Of a stretch of 64,000 nucleotides of DNA, positions 36,040 through 44,700 are shown in pieces (position 1 is the first letter of the stretch; each line of letters starts with the position of its first letter). The DNA is taken from positions 44,146-108,145 of the forward strand of contig DAHVCH010000007.1 of the NCBI GenBank assembly GCA_027314165.1, written 5' to 3'. Below the pieces are notes generated by a model. The model made no database searches. It was not told the DNA's origin and worked only from the letters and a program-made list of their open reading frames with translations. Origin of the DNA: Thermoplasmata archaeon. Its GTDB lineage: Archaea; Thermoplasmatota; Thermoplasmata; Lutacidiplasmatales; UBA184. Position numbers and translations under genes: made by a program.

Positions 36040-36738
36040 TCAACCCGAGACGATCCCCGTGTCGGTCAGACGGAACGTGGCCACGCCACCGTCAGGGAGG
36101 GACCGGTGCTTGAGGAGGACGGCGCGGCGCCACCCCTCCCGGGCCCGCTCGAACCGTAGGATCGTCTTCGCCACGTGATTGAGGAACGAGCCGCCGATGG
36201 GTTCGAACTGTCGGGTCTGGACGTCACGCCAGACCTGGTTCGTGATGAGGATCGGGATCGCGCACTCCAGCCCCGCGTGCAGCAGGTCCGCCATCTGAAC
36301 CGAGAGCGACTGGCGCGCCACGCCCTCCTCCTCCATCCCCAGCTGCAGCCGATAGAGAAGCGTAGCCGAATCGACGATGACGAGACCGACACGACGCTCC
36401 TGCTCGACGGCGAGCGAGCAGGCCCGCTCGACGGCGCGCTCCTGCTCCTCCAGGGTCTTGGGAGAGGTCAACAGGAGCCTGCGGACCACGCGGGAGAGGT
36501 CCGCGCCCTGCCCTCGCGCCACCTGGTCCAGCCGGTCCAGCGAGAGGCCCTCGGTGTCGAGGTACACGACCCAGCGGTCCGAGAGCGCGGTCCGGGCGGC
36601 CATCCAGAGGCAGAAGTTGGACTTCCCCGTCCCACCTTCCCCGAAGATCTCGGTGATGGCCCCCTCTTCCAAACCTCCGGCCAACAACGCATCCAGGGAG
36701 CGGATGCCGGTGGGGAGTCTGCCGAGGTTCGGGGCCAC
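36040..36738 (-). CDS. radB: RadB, RadA/RecA-family recombination mediator
   Basis: A 232-residue RecA-fold core protein without the N-terminal DNA-binding domain of RadA, as expected for RadB. Walker A is GEGGTGKS (residues 33-40) and Walker B is VGLVIVDSA (Asp121); QVWRDVQTRQFEPIGG and LNHVAKTILRFER follow near the DNA-binding loops. RadB is known in euryarchaea as a helper of RadA in strand exchange. It lies end to end with the AddA-like gene, 22 bp apart, so end-processing and recombination genes sit together. The start ATG at 36738 matches the usual family start. Confidence 0.92.
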   Translation of the reverse strand: MAPNLGRLPTGIRSLDALLAGGLEEGAITEIFGEGGTGKSNFCLWMAARTALSDRWVVYLDTEGLSLDRLDQVARGQGADLSRVVRRLLLTSPKTLEEQERAVERACSLAVEQERRVGLVIVDSATLLYRLQLGMEEEGVARQSLSVQMADLLHAGLECAIPILITNQVWRDVQTRQFEPIGGSFLNHVAKTILRFERAREGWRRAVLLKHRSLPDGGVATFRLTDTGIVSG

Positions 36739-36835
36739 GGACCGCCCGCACCGTGGTGCGGCGCTTAAGGACGGCGACGGGGAGGGGGACGACCCCTATC
36801 CCGGAGCGCCGTGACCGCGGTGGGACAGTAGGGCC

Positions 36836-39800
36836 CTACCTGGACGACTTCCCTCCGAACGGGTCGGGTGCGACCTCGTCGATGGGACGCCCGGCGGGAG
36901 CAGGGGCAGGAGTGGGGGCGGGAGCGGGGGCGGGAGCGGGCGGGGGTGCGGCGGGGGGCGGGCTAGAGGCCACCGCGGCGCCAGCCCCGGCGCCGGCAGC
37001 AGCGCCCGCGGAGACCGCGACGTCCGGCGGGAGGGACCCGCCTGCCGCCGGCCCATACCCCGGAGACCCTCCGGGCGGAGGGCCCGCGTAGCTTGCGTCC
37101 CACGCGGGGTCCTGGCCCTTAGGGTGCTTGGGCCCCCGGTGGCGGCCCACCGCGATCGCCACGATGCCCGCAGCGATGGCCGCGGCCACGAGGATAAGCA
37201 GCAGCGCCCACATCGGGATGGGGCCCACCATCGAGTTCAGGACCCCGTTGTTGCCCGACGGAGGGGTGTTCGCGCCGCTCACCGCGACCGGGACGTTCGC
37301 CACGCCCGAGTGACCGGCGCTGTCGTTGACGAACAGGACCACGTTGAACGTTCCCGACGCGTTGTAGACGTGCGTCGGGTCGGCCGCGGCGCTCGTCCCA
37401 CCGTCACCGAAGTGCCAGCTGTAGAGGTACGGGCCCGTCCCCCCCACGATCGTGGAGGTGAACGAGACCGCCTGTCCGACGTTGGCGGGATTGGGGGTTG
37501 GGGCCAGGTTGACCGAGAGGGCCCCCGCGGACTGGACCGAGACGGTCGCCTTTCCCGACGCCGTGCTGGACGCGGAATCGGTCACCACCACGGTCGCCGT
37601 GAACGTCCCCGAACGGGTGTAGGTGTGGCTCGCGACGCTGCCGGTCCCCGTCCCCCCGTCGCCGAAGGTCCAGGCGTAGGTGTAGGGGGGAGCGCCGCCA
37701 GACCCGGAGCCCGTGCACTGGACGGAGAGGGGCGCGGGGCCGCTCGCCGGGGAACAGGAGGCGGTCGCGGTGAGCGCGCCGGAGGTGGGGTTCACCGTGA
37801 ACGGGGACGAGGTGCCGCGGGCCGTTGCGCCGTTGGCGTCGGTCAGGACCACGGTCACGGTGTACCCGGTCCCTGCCGCCGTGGGCGTGCACGAGTAGCT
37901 GGTCGTGGTGGAGGCCGAACAGCCGAAGAGCGCCGTGGAGGCGCTCCAGGTCAGCTGGTCGCTTCCGGCCCCGGGGCTGGTGACCGTCGTGGTGAAGGTG
38001 ACGGTCCCACCGACCTGGACCGACGAGGGGCTCGGGGCGGGGGTGCTGAGGGACGGGTCCGGGCTGACCGTGAACGGCGCCGACGGGGAGCTCACCGAGA
38101 AACCGTTGGAGTCGGTCAGCTTGAACGTCGCCGTGTAGGTCGCGGCGGTCACCGGGACACAGGTGATCGAGGTGGACGCGGTGCTAGGGCAGCCGAGCCC
38201 GGTGCCCGGGGAGATCGTCCAGAGGAGCACGTCCCCGCCGGAACCGGTGGAGGGCACCGTAGAGGAGAAGGCGACCGTTCCGCCGATGTCCACGCCGCCC
38301 ACGCTGGCGACCGGTGTGGTGATCGACGGGTCCGCGGACACGACGTAGGTGGCGGAGCTGCTACCCGTCTTCGACGCGGAGTCCGTGACCGTCACGCTCA
38401 CCGTGTAGCTTCCTGCCGCCGTGGGAACGCAGGTCCAGGTGGAGGTGGCGGAGCTCGAGCAGCCGAGCCCGGCCGACGGGCTGGAGGACCACGCGTAGGT
38501 GTAGGGGGAGGTCCCTCCCGACGCCACGGTCGTGAAGCTGACCGTCTGGCCGACATCGACGCTGGCGGGGCTCCCCGCGGGCGCGGTCACGGAGGGGCCC
38601 GCGCCGGCTCCGCCCGAGACCGTGAGGCTCGCGGAGGTGTTGGACCCCACGCCCGCGTTCGAGTCCGTCACCTTCGCCGTGACGGTGTAGGTCCCGGCGG
38701 TCGTGGGCGTGCAGGAGATCGAGAGCGCGTTGGCGCTGGTGCACCCGAGGCCCGGGGCCGACGGGGTCCAGGAGTAGACGTCCGACCCGGATCCCGAGAG
38801 CCCCGCGGTCGCGGTGAACGTGAAGGCCGTCCCGACGACGGGCGCGGTGGTGGACGGGGCGGGGACCCCGACGGTGGGGGTCGGGTAGACGGTGTAGGCG
38901 GGGGCCGCCCCCGTCCCGGAGTTCCCGTTCTTGTCGGTGACCTTCAGGCTCACCGTGTAGACGCTGGAGGCGGTGGGGGTGCACGTGAGCGTCGCCCCGG
39001 TGAGCGAGCTGCACCCGAGTCCCGTCGCGGGGGCGGTGCTCCAGGAGTAGGTGTAAGGCGTGGTCCCGCCGGAGACGCTGGGCGTGAACAGGACCGACTG
39101 CCCCGTGTCCGCGCTCGAGGGGGAGGCCGTGATGCTGCCGACGCTGGGACCCCCGGTGGTCCCTCCCGTCTGGCCCCGGACGTGGATCATGACCGAGTTC
39201 GAGGAGCCGGAGTTCGCCCCCTGGGTCACGGTGACCGTGGGCCAGTAGATGCCCGGGGTGGTGTAGGTGTGGGTGGTCCACGCGAGCGAGGTCGCGGCGG
39301 TCCCGCCGTCCCCGAAGTTCCACGCGTAGGAGTAGCCCGTGAGCGGCGAGGAGCCCCCGGTGACGTCCGCCCCGAAGTCCACCGCGAGAGAGGTGTTCCC
39401 GAACGTGACGTTCGCCGCGAGGAAGGCGGTCAAAGCTCCGAAGGCGGCGGTGTTCCCGTTCTGGGAAGCGAGGAACATCGCGAGCTTGCCGACGTCGGCG
39501 CTGCCCAGCCCGGTCACCGGGTCCCATCCGACAGTCGTGGTGTATCCGAAGCCCGGTGGAGAGGTCCCATGGATGTTGTTCCCGACGACGACGTCGTGCA
39601 TCGCGACGTCGTAGTTCGCCCCCTTCGCGATGGTGTAGAGGTTGTAGTTGGCCATCCCCTGGGGCTTCGGCGTCGAGCTGTTGTACTGCCACATCAGGTC
39701 GAGCATGGCCGTGTAGGTCGGGCAGGCGAGGGAGGTGCCCGCCGAGAGGGTCACCCCTCCGGTGTAGATCATCCAGAACCACGTGCCGCCGATGGCCGAG

Positions 39801-41593
39801 ACGTCCGGGACCCCGCGGTTCGATCCGGAGAAGCCGGTCATCCCGGTCTGATAGTACGGGGCCGCGACGGAGGAGTAACCTCCCGTGGAGCCCTCGTTGT
39901 TCCCGCAGCTGGTCTGGAAGGTCCCGTTCCAGGCGAACTCACGGAGGAAGATGCCGCTCGGCTGCGGGTAGACGTCGGTCCCGCCCACGCCGACCCCGGT
40001 CGGGAAGTCCGCCGGCTCGTCACGGCTCCCCGCGGTGAAGGCGCCGCAGTCACCGCTCGCGCTCTGGTAGCTCTCGCCCTGGCTTGCGGCCTTCGTCCAG
40101 CAGGTGTTGGCGACTGTGCTTCCCCAGCTGTTGGACGCGAGGTAGACCCCGTTCGAGAGCGTGTTCCAGGTGCAGTCGCCCTCCTGGATGGTGGAGTCGG
40201 CGAGGTCGACCACGATGGTCGCGTTCGGAGCCATCGCGTGGACGGCCTCCATGTCGAGCAGCGTCTCTCCGGACCAGCCGGAGGAGCCCCCGACGCACGA
40301 CGACGCCCCGGTCCCGATGAGTTGCAGGTTGGGCGCGGGCAGGCCCATGTCCGTCGAGTAGGTGCTGAGGTCGCTCTGGTAGCTGGAATAGCCGGGGTCG
40401 CAGAGCTCGTCCAGGCCGATCTTCGTGCCCTGCCCGCTCATGCCCATCCTCGCGAGGGTGGAGGCGTCGTAGTAGAGCTGGTCCGTCGCGGGGGAGACTC
40501 CCGGGACGAGGCCCACGTCGTAGGAGGAGCTGCCGCCCGCGCTGTCGTTCACGAAGACCGTGACGTTCCCGCAGACCACCACGTCGCAGTAGTCCGATTG
40601 TCCCGGCTCGTAGTAGGAGTGGAAGTTCGCGAGGGAGGTCGCGCTCGTGACGAAGTTCTGGATGGTGCCGTCGAACCAGTGCCAGCTCACCTTGTACGGG
40701 GGCGTGCCGCCCGAGAGCGAGAGCGTCCAGGTGGTGTTCAGGTTCGTCGGCGGGAACGCGATCGCGGTGTTCGCGGGGTGATACTGGATGATGTAGGGAC
40801 TCGTGATGTTGATCACCAGGGCCGCGCTCCCGACCGACGGAACGGTCGGATGGGACGGGGCGACCTCAAAGTGGGGGGCCCGGAGCAGGTCCACCGGGAC
40901 GGGCGGGACCAGGGTCTGGAAGCCCCCGGACACCGACGCACCGAGGGGAGCGTAGGCGGAGGGCAGAGCGAGCGGTCGGGCCGGTCCGAACCCACTGCGA
41001 CCGGCGAGCTCGCCCTGGGAGAAGGTGGTGCCGAAGGCGGCACCCATGTTCGGGGCCGTCCCGACAAGGTTCCACAGGTACGGGCTGGTCTGGGTGACCT
41101 GGATGTCGTGCATCTCAAAGTAGGACAGGAGGGAGGCCTGGAGGGAGGCGTCCGGGGCGAAGGCGGCGTCGAACTGGTTCCCGACAAGGAAGTGGTGGTA
41201 CTGGGGGCTCCCGGGCGTGTAGATCTGGTTCAGGAGCTGCTGCTGGGCCGCGGCGTTCTGCGAAGGGAAGCTGAGCCCGCCCGCGACCTCCGCGTTGGCC
41301 GCGAGGGCTCCGTTCCACTTCGCTCCCACGAGGCTGGGCAGGGCGGTCGCTTGGATCGCCAGGTTCGGGGCCGCCCCCTGGGGGAGCGCATGTCCCGAGG
41401 CTCCGGTGCCGGCGGGGAGGGCCAGGGCGGGCGAAGCGGAGAACGCGAGGAGCGCGAGCGCGAGCAGCACGAGCGCAATGCCGACGACCGGTGGCTCCAT
41501 CTTTCTCGCTCGCGCCACTCCCTTCGACGACCGGCTCGACCGCTGCTCCAACGAGACGCCCAACATGTTCGTGCGCCGAGAGAGGACCGACAC
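36836..41593 (-). CDS. Membrane-anchored S53 (sedolisin) protease with PKD and Cys-pair repeats
   Basis: Up to 1585 residues; starts at 41566 and 41500 are also possible, the last placing the signal peptide first. After the signal peptide come a kumamolisin-type prodomain (~75-240), an Ig-like insertion (~270-370) and an S53 catalytic domain: Glu443-x3-Asp447 in GETLLDME, Asp515 in SGDCGAF and Ser621 in GTSLACP, a complete set. Then come one PKD domain, five ~85-residue Cys-pair repeats (GLGC...TCTPxxAGxY), two PKD domains, a membrane helix (~1455-1480) and a Pro/Ala tail ending in RPIDEVAPDPFGG plus KSSR. S53 enzymes work at acidic pH, here outside the cell. Confidence 0.88.
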   Translation of the reverse strand: MSVLSRRTNMLGVSLEQRSSRSSKGVARARKMEPPVVGIALVLLALALLAFSASPALALPAGTGASGHALPQGAAPNLAIQATALPSLVGAKWNGALAANAEVAGGLSFPSQNAAAQQQLLNQIYTPGSPQYHHFLVGNQFDAAFAPDASLQASLLSYFEMHDIQVTQTSPYLWNLVGTAPNMGAAFGTTFSQGELAGRSGFGPARPLALPSAYAPLGASVSGGFQTLVPPVPVDLLRAPHFEVAPSHPTVPSVGSAALVINITSPYIIQYHPANTAIAFPPTNLNTTWTLSLSGGTPPYKVSWHWFDGTIQNFVTSATSLANFHSYYEPGQSDYCDVVVCGNVTVFVNDSAGGSSSYDVGLVPGVSPATDQLYYDASTLARMGMSGQGTKIGLDELCDPGYSSYQSDLSTYSTDMGLPAPNLQLIGTGASSCVGGSSGWSGETLLDMEAVHAMAPNATIVVDLADSTIQEGDCTWNTLSNGVYLASNSWGSTVANTCWTKAASQGESYQSASGDCGAFTAGSRDEPADFPTGVGVGGTDVYPQPSGIFLREFAWNGTFQTSCGNNEGSTGGYSSVAAPYYQTGMTGFSGSNRGVPDVSAIGGTWFWMIYTGGVTLSAGTSLACPTYTAMLDLMWQYNSSTPKPQGMANYNLYTIAKGANYDVAMHDVVVGNNIHGTSPPGFGYTTTVGWDPVTGLGSADVGKLAMFLASQNGNTAAFGALTAFLAANVTFGNTSLAVDFGADVTGGSSPLTGYSYAWNFGDGGTAATSLAWTTHTYTTPGIYWPTVTVTQGANSGSSNSVMIHVRGQTGGTTGGPSVGSITASPSSADTGQSVLFTPSVSGGTTPYTYSWSTAPATGLGCSSLTGATLTCTPTASSVYTVSLKVTDKNGNSGTGAAPAYTVYPTPTVGVPAPSTTAPVVGTAFTFTATAGLSGSGSDVYSWTPSAPGLGCTSANALSISCTPTTAGTYTVTAKVTDSNAGVGSNTSASLTVSGGAGAGPSVTAPAGSPASVDVGQTVSFTTVASGGTSPYTYAWSSSPSAGLGCSSSATSTWTCVPTAAGSYTVSVTVTDSASKTGSSSATYVVSADPSITTPVASVGGVDIGGTVAFSSTVPSTGSGGDVLLWTISPGTGLGCPSTASTSITCVPVTAATYTATFKLTDSNGFSVSSPSAPFTVSPDPSLSTPAPSPSSVQVGGTVTFTTTVTSPGAGSDQLTWSASTALFGCSASTTTSYSCTPTAAGTGYTVTVVLTDANGATARGTSSPFTVNPTSGALTATASCSPASGPAPLSVQCTGSGSGGAPPYTYAWTFGDGGTGTGSVASHTYTRSGTFTATVVVTDSASSTASGKATVSVQSAGALSVNLAPTPNPANVGQAVSFTSTIVGGTGPYLYSWHFGDGGTSAAADPTHVYNASGTFNVVLFVNDSAGHSGVANVPVAVSGANTPPSGNNGVLNSMVGPIPMWALLLILVAAAIAAGIVAIAVGRHRGPKHPKGQDPAWDASYAGPPPGGSPGYGPAAGGSLPPDVAVSAGAAAGAGAGAAVASSPPPAAPPPAPAPAPAPTPAPAPAGRPIDEVAPDPFGGKSSR

Positions 41594-41636
41594 GGATCTG
41601 ACCGACTCCCGGCGAGGCTCGAGGACCTTCCGGGCC

Positions 41637-41647
41637 CTAGTTAAGTG
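41637..41647 (-). promoter_or_regulatory. Likely TATA box of the S53 protease gene
   Basis: CACTTAACTAG on the minus strand is the only A/T-rich block in the 134 bp before the gene. It would start transcription near 41615, upstream of the GTG at 41593 and the ATG at 41566. Confidence 0.5.
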
Positions 41648-41727
41648 CTTCGCGGGCGCTAGCGCGCGCTTCGCGCGTCCAAGGGTGAAGCGGCCGGGCC
41701 GGGAAGGCCCGGTCCCTCGACCGGGTC

Positions 41728-44700
41728 CTACCTTCGCCCACCGAACGGGTCAGGGGCGACCTCGTCGATGGGGCGGTCCGTGGGGGGTGGCCTCTTGGGC
41801 GCCGCCGCGGGCGGCGGGGGCGGCGGGGGCGGGGGAGGGGGAGGAGGCGGCGGGGGTGGAGCCTGGGCGGGCGCCACCGGGGCAGGCGCCGGGCCGGCGC
41901 CCACCGAGGGCGCCACCTCGTCCGAGCTGGGGGCGACGTCGTGGCCGTCCGAGGTGACCGAACCGCTTCCCACCGGCAGAGGCCCGGGAGAGGGGGCCAC
42001 CGTGTCCGAGGAGGCGGGAGGGGAAGCCGGCGGCGGAGCGGGAGGCATCCCGGAGTAGGCGGGGTAAGCGGTCGGAGCGCCCCCGGCCACGGAGGGGCCC
42101 ATCGCTCCATCGGGCGCCCCGTAGGGGGGCATGGGCGCGCCTCCCAGGGGCACCGGCTCGTAGCCCATGGGCGCTCCACCCATCGAGCCCTCGGCGGCGG
42201 CCACGGCGGCCCGGTCCCGGTGCCGTCGCACCAGGAGGGCGACCGCGATCGCGGCGATGACCACCACCAACAGGAGGAGCAGCAGCCACGGGTTGATGGA
42301 TCCCATGAACCCGAACTGGTTGACCGCCGCGCTCACGGTCACCGAGACCGAGGAGACGGCCGAGTGACCTGCGGTGTCGTTCGCCCAGACGGTCGCGACG
42401 TAGGTGCCGGCCGAAGCGAACGCGTGCGAAGGGGTCGCGCCGGTCGCGGTCTGACCGTCCGTGAAACGCCAGGTGTAGACGTACTGGCCGCTCCCTCCGG
42501 AGGCGCTCGCGGTGAAGGCCACGTTCTGCCCCACCGAGCTCGACGTCGGGTTGGCAGAGGCTTTGACCGTCAGGCTGCCCCCGCTCACGGGGTTCACCTG
42601 GACCGTCAGCGACGTGCTCGCGCTCTTGCCGGAGCTGTCCGTGACCGTCAGGGAAACGCTGTAGGTTCCCGCCACCGAGTAGGTGTGCGTCGGGCTCTGG
42701 ACCGCGCTGGTCCCGCCGTCCCCCAGGTTCCAGGCGTACGAGGCGTAGGGAGGCGTCCCTCCGGAGGCCGAGCCCACGAAGGCGACCACGAGCGGGGCGG
42801 TCCCGGAGGCGGGGGTCGCGGTGGGGAGCGCGGTCAGCGGACCGGACGGTGCGACGACCGTGAGCGAGGAGGATGTCGCGCTCGAGGTCCCCCCGTCCAG
42901 GTCGGTCACCGAGACCGTGACGGTGAAGGTGCCGGTCGCGGAGGGAGTGCAGGCTGCGACCGTCCCCGCGGAGGCCGTGCAGGTCAGAGAGGACGAGGAG
43001 CCGACCCACGAGAAGGCGTCATGCCCGCTACCGGGCGAGGTCAACGTCGTCGAGAAGGACGCGGTCTGGCCCGTGGACACCTGGGCCGGCGAGGGGGTCG
43101 GGCGCGTGAGCGAGGGAAGTGGGAAGACCTGGAAGTTCGCGCTCGTGGCCTGGGCGCTCCCACCGTTCGAGTCGTGCACGGCCACCTTGACCGTGTAGTT
43201 GCCCGGGCCGGTCGGAACGCAGAGGACGGAGTTCGTCGCGGACGAGCCGCATCCGAGACCGCTCCCGGGAGAAGCGACCCACAGGTAGGTGTCGCCTCCG
43301 GAGCCGGCCCCGGTCAGCGTGGCGTTGAAGTACACGCCCTGCCCGACGTCGACGCTGGTCCGGGACGCGAGGGGGGTCCCGACGGACGGGGCGGAGGTCA
43401 CCGTGAACGGGGAGCTCGCGGAGCCGGTGTGCCCCTGGGAGTCGGTCGCAGAGATCGTCACCTGGTAGCTGCCGGCGTTGGTCGGCGTGCAGGAGATGGT
43501 CAGCGCATTCGCGCCGAGGCATCCGAGGCCCGTGCTCGGGCTCACGCTCCAGGTGTACTGGTCGCTCCCGGCCCCGGGGCTCAAGAGGGAGCTCGCGAAG
43601 GTCACGGTCTCCCCGACGTCGGCGGAGCTCGGGGTCGCGACCGGAGCGCTGACCGACGGGTTGGCGCTCACCGTGAACGACGCGGAGGTCGCCGAGCCGC
43701 TCCCGCCGTTGGAGTCGGTGACGGTGATGGTCGTGGTGTAGGTCCCGCTCGCAGTGGGCGTGCAGCTGATCGAGAGCGCGTTGGCGCTGGTGCACCCGAG
43801 GCCGGTGGGGGCGCTCGTCCAGGCATACGTGGTGCTCCCGGAGCCGGGACTGGACAGGGTGCTCGTGAAGCTCACGGGGGCTCCGACCGAGCCGACGGGC
43901 GTGGAGGGCGTGGGCGCGGTCACCGCGGGAAGCGGGGAGACCGTGTAGGAGGAGGCGGGAGAGGTCCCTACGCCCCCGTTCGAGTCGGTGACGGCGACCA
44001 CGATGGAGTAGGTCCCCGCGGTCGTGGGGGCGCAGGCGACCGTCGTGGTGGTGGAGGCGGAACATCCCAGGCCGGAGCTGGGGGTGGCGGTCCAGGCGAA
44101 GGTGTTGGTGCCCGAGCCCCCGGAGGCCGTGGTGGAGAAGGTCACGGACTGACCGACATCCGCGCTGGCCGGGGTGGCGGTGGGCGCCGTCGCCGTCGGA
44201 AGGGCGTAGACCGAGAAGCTGGGAGATGTCGCCGAGGCCGTGTGCGCCGCGGAGTCCGTGACCGTGACGGTCATGGTGTAGCTCCCGGCGGCGGTCGGAG
44301 TGCAGCTGACCGTGCTGGTCGTCGATGCGCTGCATCCCATCCCCGTCGCAGGGGTCGTGGACCAAACGTAGGTGTACGGGGAGGTCCCGCCCGTGGCGGT
44401 CACGGACCAGCTGACGGAGGTCCCGAGGTCGACGCTGGAAGGGCTCGGGGTTGGAGTGGAGACGGTGAGGCCTCCCCCTCCTCCGCCTCCGAAGCTCCAG
44501 CTCTGGACCCAGGTGTCCCATTCGTAGCAGCCCGAGCCGGTGCATCCGTGCTTGCCGGTCCACTCGCCGAAGCCCCACATCGTCTGGGAGGAGAGGTCCG
44601 TCGCCGCGCCGGAGTAGTCGCCGAACCGGGTCGCGGCCGATCCCGCGGCGGTCCCCTTCTGGACCACCGTGGGGGTCTCGATCGTGCCGGTGGCGTCGGT

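Noticed and set aside
37124..41644. A 1506-codon open frame on the plus strand opposite the S53 protease gene
   Set aside because: It is a shadow of the minus-strand gene caused by high G+C at third positions; its translation is Arg/Gly/Val-rich with no domain, while the minus strand has a full protease.
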